Below are positions 14,580 through 22,960 of a stretch of 32,066 nucleotides of DNA, piece by piece. A program made the position numbers and the translations under genes. The stretch's first letter is position 1; each line of letters starts with the position of its first letter. The stretch comes from Asaia bogorensis (lineage in GTDB: Bacteria; Pseudomonadota; Alphaproteobacteria; Acetobacterales; Acetobacteraceae), in contig CALQTN020000047.1 of NCBI GenBank assembly GCA_943333505.2, forward strand, positions 1 through 32,066. Direction: 5' to 3'. The notes under the pieces are model-generated. The model made no database searches. It was not told the DNA's origin and was given only the letters and a program-made list of their open reading frames with translations.

Positions 14580-17372
14580 ATGAAGCTTCTTGTTTCTAAA
14601 TTTTGGTTGGCGATCGCCCTCTGCGCGATCACGCCGTGCATTGCCCAGTCTGCCAATCTACCCGAAGATGGCAAATGGAGTGGTACCTATTCCTGCTCTG
14701 TGGGTGTTGGTACTGCGGATGGCATAAAGCCGTTTTCATACCCTATCGAATTCGCGGTCTCTAGCCGTGTAGCGCTCATCACGACCAATAATGCGAATTT
14801 CGCCGAACAGGTAAAATTATCTTTCGACGGCAAAGGCCTCGTCGCAGTGGCATTGATCGGCCAACGCAAAGCGGACCCAGACAAGAATTGGGTTGTCAGG
14901 GCAACTGGATCGGCGACGGCTAATCGGCTCGTGGCAGAAGGCCCCATGTTCCGTAAGGACGAAAAAACACTCATCCGCACGAAATGCGTGTACGCACTGG
15001 AAAAGCAGCCCGTCAGCGCTGCCCAGGCCAGCGCCCCAGCCACACCTAGCCCGCCTCCCACAGTCAATCCGTCGCGTTCCGCCGATAGTAATCCCATTGC
15101 CAAGGAAGCCCGTCCCAAGGACGCCCCGCAGCAGCAAAGGACGGCGGAACTGGTTGGCGAGCAATCACGGCAGCGCGGGGTCGCCAGCGAGGCTGATGCC
15201 GTCCGCAAAGCAGAAGAAGAGACGGCACGCCTCCGAGCAGAGGTCGTGGCCGCAAAACAGAAGGCGGACGACGCCGAAAAGCGCACCAATGAAATTGCCC
15301 AGCAACTTGCGATATTGACCGCCGCTCAGTCAAAAATAGCGCCAGAATCGGCTCAAAAGCGGCCTGACGAAGCCAGTCCGGCTGCGCCAAGTCGCCAAGC
15401 GGACGGCGTGGCCCCACCGAAGGTCACGCCGGCTGCATCCCCGCTGCCCAGCGTGCCTGCGCAACCAGTACAGGCAAAACCCCCGGCGCCGACAGCCGCG
15501 CCTCAGTCGTTACCCGAAGATCCCACGACGCTGCTCTTCCGAGGGACGGATGATGAGAAACGACTGAAAGAGTTGATGGACCGATTGCTGGCGAAAGATA
15601 CCGCGCAGACCGGTGATCAAAATGAAGAGCAAGCCGCCAAGAGTGCACGCGAGGATGCAAACACGACGCTCGCGGTGCTGAACTCCCTTGATGCCCTTGG
15701 ATTGAATATCTTTCTCGACAAGAAGGACCCGATGTTCAAACGGGATTTATCCGGCAGCGCAACGCTCGGTGATCCCTCGTCCCCGATCCGCATCCTGCTT
15801 CTGGATTCCATGACGCGCATTCCACGCCAATCATTGCTGCAATCCGCCGCACTCAGCTTTGGCCTTGCCACCGACCGGTCAACAGCCTCCACCGACACCA
15901 AAGATTACCTGCAAACACTCGGTAACCTGCTTGGCAAAATTCTAAAAGATAAAGGCATTAACCCCGTCACGCCGCAACAAGGCGGCGAGCCCCGTTTCAG
16001 CTTCGAAGTCGTCCCGCTCGATTGGGCCCAAAACCGTGGCGCAACGCTTCAGCTCATCGGACGGAATTTCCCAATCATCATCGCCTTCGATGCGCAAATA
16101 GCCCCGGTCGTGGGCACCCACATTGTCATGTACCGGCAATCGGTTGCTAAACCAGAGAATGCCAAACAGCTCGCTGCCTACGAACAGCGTGTCTTGCAGT
16201 TCAAAGCGCGCTTGAACGATGCCAGTTTTGAGCGTCTCGCCACCCTCTCCACCGAAGATCTGTCGGCGGAACGGGTCGTTCAACTGCAGGCGCAGAAGGG
16301 CGAGAGTGATCGGGCGACCAAGGAGATGCTCAGCCGCATCGCCCGCATCGACGACGCTGTCGCACAAAACACAGAACTTTCTGGCTCGCTGCGGATCTAC
16401 CGCAAAGGCAAGGGCTTGCTCGCCAAGCCGCAAGATGTGTTTTGCACTGTCACCGCCAAAGATGGGGTTTTGCTGCGGGGTTTGGCTGCGTCGCCGGTAT
16501 TTCTGACCTGGTCAAAAATCCCCGAATCCAGCCGTTTTAGCCAAGTGTTCGATACGTCCGAGGCGCTGTTCGCCGCGATTGGAAACGATAAATGCGGCAT
16601 CGTCATCGACAACGCGGCGAACCTGAAACGCTACATGGCGGCAATGGGGCGCGACGGGATGTTTGCGTTCAATGTCGGCCCGACGATGAACCGGGAGGAG
16701 GCTCAGGAGCCTTTCGCCTTGGCGGCCGGTTACCAGGATTGGGCGGAATTAAAATTTTCGGACGCGATCGGCGGACGGTCTCCCGCCGAAATCAAGACAC
16801 TCAAAAAGCTCGGTATCGCCAACGAGACATCCTTCAAAGAAGCTGTCGCGCGGATGATGGCGTTGCAATACGCAACCGAGGCAGCCGATCTTCCCGAATT
16901 CCTCGCCGATGAGATCGAAGGCAAGAAGGCCGGAAAATCGGCAAAGGCGCATCGTGACGCCGAGAATCGTCGGATAGAGGCAGCTCAAAAAGAGCAGGAT
17001 GCCGCAGAACAGAAACGCCTCGCTGAGCAAGCGAAGGAATTTCCCTATATCGCTATTCTGACGTGCGGGATGAATAAGCAGCACATCAACATTTTGGCCT
17101 GTTTTGCAGGACAAGGCTCGCATGGCGTCGCGACAGAGTTGAAGCTCAAAAATGGTGACCAGTTAGGCATGTATAAGGCCTATAATATGAGCAGTATCGG
17201 AACGGAGCGCAGAGATGGATTTTACATCGATCTACGCCCAGATTTTTCAATCGCCGCACAAAACTCTCACAGCACGCTTGTCTTGGCGCTAAAAATTCTG
17301 GATCGGCTCACCGGGAAGGTTCTTTATCAGGATGTAGCAGCGAAGTTTGACGTCTTGAGTATCCATCAATGA
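14580..17372 (+). CDS. Unrecognised exported coiled-coil protein
   Basis: A 930-aa protein of unknown function. The ATG at 14580 is preferred over in-frame codons upstream because it gives a clean signal peptide (M-K-L-L-V-S-K-F-W-L-A-I-A-L, likely cleaved after A-Q-S or C-I-A near residue 22-24). A beta-rich domain follows (G-K-W-S-G-T-Y-S-C-S), then a long Pro/Ala-rich region interrupted by a charged coiled coil (E-E-E-T-A-R-L-R-A-E-V, about residues 195-245). Residues about 310-610 form a globular core. A region with Cys622 and Cys672 follows, then a second charged helix (Q-K-E-Q-D-A-A-E-Q-K-R) and a C-terminal beta domain. Probably periplasmic or envelope-attached. No motif gives an enzyme class. 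Its codon use is less GC-biased than that of its neighbours. Confidence 0.72.
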   Translation: MKLLVSKFWLAIALCAITPCIAQSANLPEDGKWSGTYSCSVGVGTADGIKPFSYPIEFAVSSRVALITTNNANFAEQVKLSFDGKGLVAVALIGQRKADPDKNWVVRATGSATANRLVAEGPMFRKDEKTLIRTKCVYALEKQPVSAAQASAPATPSPPPTVNPSRSADSNPIAKEARPKDAPQQQRTAELVGEQSRQRGVASEADAVRKAEEETARLRAEVVAAKQKADDAEKRTNEIAQQLAILTAAQSKIAPESAQKRPDEASPAAPSRQADGVAPPKVTPAASPLPSVPAQPVQAKPPAPTAAPQSLPEDPTTLLFRGTDDEKRLKELMDRLLAKDTAQTGDQNEEQAAKSAREDANTTLAVLNSLDALGLNIFLDKKDPMFKRDLSGSATLGDPSSPIRILLLDSMTRIPRQSLLQSAALSFGLATDRSTASTDTKDYLQTLGNLLGKILKDKGINPVTPQQGGEPRFSFEVVPLDWAQNRGATLQLIGRNFPIIIAFDAQIAPVVGTHIVMYRQSVAKPENAKQLAAYEQRVLQFKARLNDASFERLATLSTEDLSAERVVQLQAQKGESDRATKEMLSRIARIDDAVAQNTELSGSLRIYRKGKGLLAKPQDVFCTVTAKDGVLLRGLAASPVFLTWSKIPESSRFSQVFDTSEALFAAIGNDKCGIVIDNAANLKRYMAAMGRDGMFAFNVGPTMNREEAQEPFALAAGYQDWAELKFSDAIGGRSPAEIKTLKKLGIANETSFKEAVARMMALQYATEAADLPEFLADEIEGKKAGKSAKAHRDAENRRIEAAQKEQDAAEQKRLAEQAKEFPYIAILTCGMNKQHINILACFAGQGSHGVATELKLKNGDQLGMYKAYNMSSIGTERRDGFYIDLRPDFSIAAQNSHSTLVLALKILDRLTGKVLYQDVAAKFDVLSIHQ

Positions 17373-17507
17373 TCCAAGTACCCGTCGAAAGATCGCCGCC
17401 TGCGGTAAAATAGCATGGAAATCTTTCAAGCTTGCAGAGTCCGGCGCCCTGAACGCGCGTCCTGCGCCAAAAATACGGGCAGAGGCCAAAACCCCTCCCG
17501 CCGACCT

Positions 17508-17825
17508 CTACGCCACTGTCTCCAACCCATGCCGTGCAACAAGAGACAGCAGCTTAAGCGAACTGCCCTGCGGATGTTTCTCGCCCCGCTCCCATTGGCT
17601 GATAAGCCCGGTTGTAACGTTCAGGTAGCGGGCAAAAACAGCCTGGCTCGCGCCTTCACGCTCACGTAAGGCGCGGATTTCGTCCGCAGTCAGGGGGCGC
17701 ACCGGGGTCAGACACGCCTCGTCAAACTTGCGCATCGTCTGTTTGGTCATCACGCCGGCCGCATGCAGCCCTTCGGCCGTTTCGTGGATTGAGGCCATTA
17801 CCGCACTGCGATACTGCTTAGTCAT
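17508..17825 (-). CDS. Type II antitoxin, XRE/HTH family (HigA/NadS-like)
   Basis: A 105-aa antitoxin and autorepressor. The C-terminal half is a helix-turn-helix (A-S-Q-A-V-F-A-R-Y-L-N-V-T-T-G-L-I-S-Q-W-E-R-G, about residues 59-81) of the type paired with RelE/HigB-like toxins; the N-terminal half carries the short helices usual in this group. The ATG at 17825 is preceded by a GGAG about ten bases upstream, and it overlaps the end of the toxin gene by eight bases, so the two are translationally coupled. The toxin-first order is typical of higBA-type loci. It should neutralise the toxin and bind the palindrome at 18182-18200. Confidence 0.88.
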   Translation of the reverse strand: MTKQYRSAVMASIHETAEGLHAAGVMTKQTMRKFDEACLTPVRPLTADEIRALREREGASQAVFARYLNVTTGLISQWERGEKHPQGSSLKLLSLVARHGLETVA

Positions 17826-18141
17826 TGCACATTATCTCCGTCAGGGTTCCGTTCGCGCATGCCTTGGCCAGGGCTTCGTCGTCGCGGATGTTGTCTTGTT
17901 CGCTTTTGGCAAAGCCATGAACGAAAAACGCCTTCTCGCCGAGACGGAACAGGATGATCGTGCGGAACCCGCCCGATTTTCCGCCCCCTTGGCGGGCGAT
18001 CCGTTGTTTCACCACGCCGCCGCCAAGATCCGCATCGATCAGGCCGCGCGTGGCGTCCGCGATTGCCGCGCACAGGACCGCATCCGGGAGCCGCGCCTTC
18101 CGGGCAAATCGCGCAAACGGCTTGTTTTTAAAGAGCCGCAC
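17818..18141 (-). CDS. Type II toxin, RelE/ParE superfamily (DUF1044-like)
   Basis: A 107-aa protein matching the RelE-like family recognised by R-L-F-K-x-K-x-F-A-R-F-A-R-K at the N-terminus, G-L-I-D-A-D-L-G-G-G in the middle and S-G-G-F-R-T-I-I-L-F-R with F-V-H-G-F-A-K-S-E near the end. Members of the superfamily are mostly ribosome-dependent mRNA interferases; that activity has not been shown for this protein. The start is a GTG at 18141; upstream in-frame codons reach a stop without a better start. The gene follows its own promoter and lies next to the infC terminator, a common place for a mobile TA module to settle. The frame is full length with no visible damage. Confidence 0.86.
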   Translation of the reverse strand: MRLFKNKPFARFARKARLPDAVLCAAIADATRGLIDADLGGGVVKQRIARQGGGKSGGFRTIILFRLGEKAFFVHGFAKSEQDNIRDDEALAKACANGTLTEIMCND

Positions 18142-18179
18142 AGGCTGGCATACGTAGCGCTCACACCAATCTCAGGAAA

Positions 18180-18208
18180 ACTATAACACTTGGTGCGATA
18201 AAAATCAA
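18180..18208 (-). promoter_or_regulatory. Toxin-antitoxin promoter with built-in palindromic operator
   Basis: On the minus strand TTGATT (18208-18203) and TATAGT (18185-18180) are separated by exactly 17 bases, a near-ideal sigma-70 promoter. The spacer and part of the -10 hold a 19-base inverted repeat, TATcgCAC-caa-GTGttATA when read on the minus strand (18200-18182). It starts about 40 bases before the toxin GTG. The position predicts repression by the antitoxin. Confidence 0.65.
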
Positions 18209-18226
18209 TTCCCCTTCTTCTCCAAC

Positions 18227-18250
18227 AAAAAACGGGCAGAAGCTTCCGCC
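18227..18250 (-). terminator. Intrinsic terminator after infC
   Basis: On the minus strand GGCGGA-AGCT-TCTGCC (18250-18235) forms a six-pair stem (one G-U) and is followed by CCG and a run of six T (18232-18227). It lies 33 bases past the infC stop codon, so it ends the glycosyltransferase-thrS-infC transcript. Confidence 0.75.
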
Positions 18251-18282
18251 TCCACCCGCTCCAGCCAGCCTGTCGCCACATC

Positions 18283-18819
18283 CTATTTAGGCGAAAGCAC
18301 CATCACCATCTGCCGGTTTTCCATCCGCGGCATCTGCTCGACCTTGGTGCCGTATTCCATATCCCCACGGATACGTTCCAGCACCTTCACCCCGAGTTCC
18401 TGATGCGCCATTTCGCGACCACGGAAGCGCAGGGTGACTTTCACCTTGTCGCCTTCTTCCACGAAGTTTTTCATCGCGCGCAGCTTCACCTGGTAGTCGT
18501 TCTCATCGATGTTGGGTCGGACCTTGATCTCTTTGATCTCGACCACTTTCTGCTTTTTGCGCGCTTCGTTCTTCTTTTTCTGAATTTCGTATTTGTATTT
18601 GCCGAAATCCAGGATTTTGCAGACCGGTGGATCAGCGTTCGGGCTGATTTCAAGCAAATCGAGGCCGACGGCGTAGGCGCGCAGCACTGCGTCCCGCGCG
18701 CTCATCACGCCTTGCATTTCGCCGTCCTGGTCAATCAGGCGCACCTGGGGTACGCGGATTTCTTCGTTAACGCGGGGCCCGTCTCGTGTGGGCGGTGCCG
18801 GCATGGGTCCTCGGGATAT
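18283..18819 (-). CDS. infC: Translation initiation factor IF-3
   Basis: IF-3 binds the 30S subunit, prevents premature 50S joining and checks the start codon. The protein shows the usual order: a start leading to [10 protein letters not shown], an N-domain with [10 protein letters not shown] and [15 protein letters not shown], a lysine-rich linker ([12 protein letters not shown]), and a C-domain with R-F-R-G-R-E-M-A-H and a V-x-M-V-L-S-P-K end. The chosen start is ATA at 18819: AGGAG at 18830-18826 lies six bases upstream, whereas the first ATG (18804) has only a poorly spaced GAGGA. From ATA the product is 178 aa, from ATG 173 aa. Its neighbour upstream is thrS. rpmI and rplT do not follow it. 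Confidence 0.95.
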   Translation of the reverse strand: MSRGPMPAPPTRDGPRVNEEIRVPQVRLIDQDGEMQGVMSARDAVLRAYAVGLDLLEISPNADPPVCKILDFGKYKYEIQKKKNEARKKQKVVEIKEIKVRPNIDENDYQVKLRAMKNFVEEGDKVKVTLRFRGREMAHQELGVKVLERIRGDMEYGTKVEQMPRMENRQMVMVLSPK

Positions 18820-18830
18820 GGTGGTCTCCT
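18817..18830 (-). promoter_or_regulatory. infC ribosome-binding site and probable AUA start codon
   Basis: AGGAG (18830-18826), a six-base spacer and ATA (18819-18817), in frame with the IF-3 coding sequence. Rare start codons on infC are the known basis of IF-3 autoregulation (AUU in E. coli). Use of AUA here is inferred from the spacing. Confidence 0.6.
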
Positions 18831-18891
18831 ATAGAAGTTCGGATATCTGGTACAACATTGCGCTTGTGGGCGCGTAGTTTCAAGTGTTCCG

Positions 18892-20823
18892 TCAGGCCTG
18901 GGCGCGCAAATCCGGTGCGGTGGCTTCCGCCTTCAGCCGCGCCACAGCTTCCTCGAGCGGCAGCAACTCCTGATTCTGTCCGCCAAGGCGCCGCAATGCC
19001 ACCATCCGCTGCTCGGCTTCCTTGCGCCCGACAACGGCGATCACCGGGACATGCTGCAAGCTGTGGTCACGCACTTTGGCGTTGATCTTCTGGTTCGACA
19101 GGTCAAGCTTCACCGCCAGCCCCGCCGCCCGCAAGGCCGCCGCCACTTCTTCGGCATAGGGATCGGCGTCCGACACAATGGTGGCAACCGCGACCTGCAC
19201 TGGTGACATCCATAGCGGGAAGCGCCCGGCATATTGCTCGATAACGATGCCGAGGAAGCGTTCGAAGCTGCCCAGGATCGCCCGATGCAGCATCACCGGA
19301 CGCTTGCGGGTGCCGTCAGCCGCCACGTATTCCGCGTCGAGCCGTTCCGGCAGCACGAAATCGACCTGCAAGGTGCCGCATTGCCAGTCGCGCCCGATCG
19401 CATCGCGCAGCACGAATTCGAGCTTGGGGCCGTAAAACGCGCCCTCGCCTGGATTAAGCGTGTAGTCCACCCCGGCCACCGCGCAGGCTTCGCGCAGCGC
19501 GCCCTCGGCGCGGTCCCAGGTCTCGTCCGATCCCGCCCGCACCGGCGGCCGGTCGGAGAATTTCACCCGGAATTCAGGGAAGCCGAAATCGCGGTAAATG
19601 CGCGACAGCAGATCGACGAAGCGCACGGTTTCATCGGCGATCTGGTCTTCGGTGCAGAAAATATGCGCGTCATCCTGCTGGAACGCCCGCACCCGCATAA
19701 TGCCGTGCAGCGCGCCCGACGGTTCATAGCGATGGCACTGGCCCATTTCGGCCAGCCGCAACGGCAGCTCGCGATAGCTGCGCAGGCCCTGGTTGAAGAT
19801 CATCACCGCACCGGGGCAGTTCATCGGCTTGAGGGCGAGGGTTTTCTCCTCCTCCTCAACCCGCGCCAGGAACATGTGTTCGCGGAATTTTTCCCAGTGG
19901 CCGGATTTTTCCCACAGCACGCGATCGACCAGTTGCGGGGTTTTCACTTCCTCGTAGCCACCGATTTCGAGGCGGCGGCGCATATAGTCTTCGGCGGTGC
20001 GGTAAAGCTTCCAGCCTTTAGGGTGCCAGAACACGCTGCCAGTGGCTTCTTCCTGAATGTGGAACAGATCCATATCCTTGCCGATCCGGCGATGGTCGCG
20101 CTTTTCGGCTTCGGCGATCATGTGCAGATGCGCGTCGAGTTCCTTCTGGTCACGCCAGGCGGTGCCGTAGATGCGGCTGAGCATCGTGTTGCGATGATCG
20201 CCGCGCCAATAGGCACCGGCGGTCTTCATCAGCTTGAATGCGGTGCCGATATCGCCAGTGCCACGCAGATGCGGGCCACGGCACAAATCGATCCACTCGC
20301 CCTGGCTGTAGAGGGTGATGGTCTGGTCGGCACCCAGGTCGCGGATCAGTTCGGCCTTATAGGCCTCGCCCTTGGCGGTGAAGAAGGCGGTGGCGGCGTC
20401 GCGGTCCATCACCGATCGCACAAACGGGGCGTTCGCGGCGACGATTTCGCGCATCTTCGCCTCAATCGCCGGGAAATCATCAACGGTGAACGGCTCGTTG
20501 CGCGCGAAGTCGTAGTAGAAGCCGTTCTCGATCGACGGGCCGATGGTGACCTGGGTGCCGGGGAACAGCGCCTGCACCGCCTCGGCCAGCACATGCGCGC
20601 AGTCATGGCGGATCATTTCCAGGGCATCTTCGTCGCGGCGGGTGATGAAGGTCACTGCGGCATCGCTGTCGATCACGGTGGACAGATCGACGATCTTGCC
20701 ATCCAGCTTCATCGCCATTGCCGCCCGGGCGAGGCCGGGGCCGATATCGGCGGCCACGATAGTGCCGGTCACCGCGCCATCGAAACGGCGAACGGAACCG
20801 TCGGGCAGGGTGATTGCGGGCAT
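18892..20823 (-). CDS. thrS: Threonyl-tRNA synthetase
   Basis: Class II aminoacyl-tRNA synthetase of 643 aa, the usual bacterial length, attaching threonine to tRNA-Thr in the cytosol. Domains in order: TGS (about 1-62), an editing domain with H73-x-x-x-H77 and the distal D-L-C-R-G-P-H motif, the catalytic core, and the anticodon-binding domain (V-Q-V-A-V-A-T-I onward). The core shows the zinc cysteine in M-N-C-P-G, motif 2 around C-H-R-Y-E-P-S-G, the D-D-A-H-I-F-C zinc histidine, and motif 3 G-S-F-E-R-F-L-G. All key residues are present. AGGAG lies nine bases before the ATG. It sits 39 bases after the GT9 gene and 72 bases before the infC start, so all are probably on one transcript. Confidence 0.97.
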   Translation of the reverse strand: MPAITLPDGSVRRFDGAVTGTIVAADIGPGLARAAMAMKLDGKIVDLSTVIDSDAAVTFITRRDEDALEMIRHDCAHVLAEAVQALFPGTQVTIGPSIENGFYYDFARNEPFTVDDFPAIEAKMREIVAANAPFVRSVMDRDAATAFFTAKGEAYKAELIRDLGADQTITLYSQGEWIDLCRGPHLRGTGDIGTAFKLMKTAGAYWRGDHRNTMLSRIYGTAWRDQKELDAHLHMIAEAEKRDHRRIGKDMDLFHIQEEATGSVFWHPKGWKLYRTAEDYMRRRLEIGGYEEVKTPQLVDRVLWEKSGHWEKFREHMFLARVEEEEKTLALKPMNCPGAVMIFNQGLRSYRELPLRLAEMGQCHRYEPSGALHGIMRVRAFQQDDAHIFCTEDQIADETVRFVDLLSRIYRDFGFPEFRVKFSDRPPVRAGSDETWDRAEGALREACAVAGVDYTLNPGEGAFYGPKLEFVLRDAIGRDWQCGTLQVDFVLPERLDAEYVAADGTRKRPVMLHRAILGSFERFLGIVIEQYAGRFPLWMSPVQVAVATIVSDADPYAEEVAAALRAAGLAVKLDLSNQKINAKVRDHSLQHVPVIAVVGRKEAEQRMVALRRLGGQNQELLPLEEAVARLKAEATAPDLRAQA

Positions 20824-20862
20824 AAGGTGGCGCTCCTGATGAAACAGCCGGCTTCTATGCCG

Positions 20863-21765
20863 TCAGCCCAACGCGGCGACAACCCTTTCCACGGTCAGAT
20901 CGGCCAGAACGGGCGCGCGCAGCACAATCGGCCAGGCGCCATCCGGCCCCCGCGGGGCGGTCAGCGCCGGGTCAGAGGCGGCGGAAAACAACACCACGCT
21001 GCGGCAACCAGCGGCGGCGGCGATATGCATCGGGCCGGTATCGTTGCCAATGGCGAGCGCCGCGCGGGCCGCAAGCGGGAACAGATCAAGCAGGGATGTG
21101 TGGCCAATCAGGTTGATCGCCTCGGGGCAGATCGCGCTGATCTCCGCGCCCAGCGCCGCGTCGGCCGCTGCGCCGATCACCACCGGATGCAAGCCACGAT
21201 CACGCAGGACGCCAGCCAATGCGCCATAATACCTGGCCGGCCAGCGTTTTTCGGGCCGATGCGGCGCCGCGCCGGGCACCAGCAGCGCGAACGGTCCGTC
21301 GCTGGCAGGGCTTGGACGGTCGGTCAGAAAACTCAGATCGGGCCCGGGAAAATCGACAATTCCAGCCAGTTGCAACTGGTCGCGCTGGCGTTCGATGGTG
21401 TGCATGGTCTCACGCGCCGGATCAGCCTGGGGGTGCGAGCAGCCCGCCGCGATCCCAGACCAGGCCGGGCGCCCGGCGAGCCGGAAATAGCGACCCGACC
21501 GGCCGGAGGTCTGCAAGTCATAAACAAAATCATAGCCGGCAAGCTGGGCGCGCAGACGCAACAGGCCAGGGATATCCCACCACGCCGGCTTGGCATCGAC
21601 GATAACGCCGTCGAACCACGGTGCCGCCTGCGCCAAGGTCACGAACGGCGCCGTGGTCAGCAGCGTGATCCGCGCGTCGGGATGATGGGCGCGAATTGCG
21701 GCAAACGGGCCGAATGACAACACAAAATCGCCCAGCGCCCCGTGCCGGATGACCTGAACCTTCAT
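20863..21765 (-). CDS. GT9-family glycosyltransferase (heptosyltransferase-like)
   Basis: A 300-aa GT-B enzyme. It opens with M-K-V-Q-V-I-R-H-G-A-L-G-D-F-V-L-S, the signature of ADP-heptose:LPS heptosyltransferases, and has the nucleotide-sugar site G-N-D-T-G-P-M-H-I-A-A-A near residue 240. Such enzymes act at the inner face of the inner membrane on LPS core precursors; the sugar donor cannot be read from sequence. The ATG at 21765 overlaps the stop of the upstream GT4 gene by four bases (ATGA), showing translational coupling. An open frame extends upstream of the ATG, but it only shadows the GT4 gene. Confidence 0.9.
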   Translation of the reverse strand: MKVQVIRHGALGDFVLSFGPFAAIRAHHPDARITLLTTAPFVTLAQAAPWFDGVIVDAKPAWWDIPGLLRLRAQLAGYDFVYDLQTSGRSGRYFRLAGRPAWSGIAAGCSHPQADPARETMHTIERQRDQLQLAGIVDFPGPDLSFLTDRPSPASDGPFALLVPGAAPHRPEKRWPARYYGALAGVLRDRGLHPVVIGAAADAALGAEISAICPEAINLIGHTSLLDLFPLAARAALAIGNDTGPMHIAAAAGCRSVVLFSAASDPALTAPRGPDGAWPIVLRAPVLADLTVERVVAALG

Positions 21766-22916
21766 CCCAGCAATTCCGAATACACCGCAATGGTCGCGTC
21801 CTGCATCGCCTTGACGGTGAAATGTTCGGCGACATTGGCGCGGGCAACAGCCCCGAGTTCGGCGCGGGCGTCCTGGCTCAGCGACAGCACGAAATCCAAA
21901 GCCGCCGCCAGCGCATCGGCGTCGCCGGGCGGCACGTGCCAGCCAGTAACATCGTGGGTGATGGTCTCCGCCGCCCCGCCATGGTTGGCCGCAATCACCG
22001 GGCGCGCCATGGACTGGCCTTCTATCACCACCCGGCCAAATGCCTCGGGGTCGGTCGAGGCGTTCACCACCACATCGGCGAGCATGTAGGCCACCGGCAT
22101 GTCGTCGCATTGCCCCAGCATCCGCACCCGGTCGGCCACACCCTGGCGCGCGGCCTCGGCGGATATCTCCCGCGCAAACCGGTCCCGCCCCTGATCGGCG
22201 CCGACCAGCATCACCACCGCATCGCGCCGCTTCATCTTGGCAAGCGCCGCCACCAGCAGGTTCTGGCCCTTCCAGCGCGTCAGCCGCCCGGGCAGCATGA
22301 TGGTCGGCGCCCCATCCGGCAGCCGCCATTTGCGCGCCAGGCCGATCAGGCGCTCCGTCGTCACCTTCGCCGGATCGAAGATCGCCGGATCGACACCGCG
22401 GGGAATGACGCGGATGCGGGCCGGGTCCACGCCATGCCGCGTTTGCACCAGATCGGCGATGAAATGGCTGATCGCGATGACGATCTCGCCTTTGGCCATA
22501 ACTGCGTTGTAGTGCCGCTTATAGGGCAGGTCCTCGTTATAGGCGCCATGATAGGTGGTGACGAACTTCGCCCCGGTGCGCTGGCAGGCAATCCACGCCG
22601 ACCACGCCGGGCCTCGTGACCGCGCATGCACCAGCGCCACGTTCTCGCGCCGGATGATATCGGTGAGTTTCGCGGCGTTGCGCCAGATCTGCCAGGGCGA
22701 TCGACCGACCAGCGGCAACAGAATGTTCCGCCCACCGGCGCGTTCGACCGATGCCGCCAGCCGCCCCCCCGCGCTCGCCACCAGCGGTGTCCCGCCGGCG
22801 CGCGCGATGGCGGCGGTAATTTCGACCGTGCCGCGCTCGACCCCGCCGGTTTCCAGCGCCGGCAGAACTTGCAGGATCACCGGGCCGGGAGTTGGAGTCG
22901 CTGGGAAATCGTCCAT
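21762..22916 (-). CDS. GT4-family glycosyltransferase
   Basis: A 384-aa GT-B retaining glycosyltransferase. The N-terminal domain has L-P-A-L-E-T-G-G-V-E-R-G-T. The C-terminal GT1/GT4-type domain has I-M-L-P-G-R-L-T-R-W-K-G-Q and the E-x7-E motif (E-A-F-G-R-V-V-I-E) followed by G-Q-S-M-A-R-P-V-I-A. It probably adds a sugar to LPS core or a related envelope glycan, using a nucleotide-sugar donor. It is the first gene of the minus-strand group and is coupled to the GT9 gene by a 4-base overlap. Its start faces the hydrolase start across 44 bases. The ATG at 22916 gives a normal N-terminus for the family. Confidence 0.9.
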   Translation of the reverse strand: MDDFPATPTPGPVILQVLPALETGGVERGTVEITAAIARAGGTPLVASAGGRLAASVERAGGRNILLPLVGRSPWQIWRNAAKLTDIIRRENVALVHARSRGPAWSAWIACQRTGAKFVTTYHGAYNEDLPYKRHYNAVMAKGEIVIAISHFIADLVQTRHGVDPARIRVIPRGVDPAIFDPAKVTTERLIGLARKWRLPDGAPTIMLPGRLTRWKGQNLLVAALAKMKRRDAVVMLVGADQGRDRFAREISAEAARQGVADRVRMLGQCDDMPVAYMLADVVVNASTDPEAFGRVVIEGQSMARPVIAANHGGAAETITHDVTGWHVPPGDADALAAALDFVLSLSQDARAELGAVARANVAEHFTVKAMQDATIAVYSELLG

Positions 22917-22960
22917 GCGCCGGGCTATATCACGCGCGACGATGTTGGAAAGGGCAGGGC

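Noticed and set aside
19234-21717. Plus-strand open frame of 827 codons opposite thrS and the GT9 gene
   Set aside because: It is antisense to thrS, whose motifs are complete, and to GT9. Its residue mix (His, Arg, Gln rich) is that of an antisense frame in GC-rich DNA, and it has no domain pattern.
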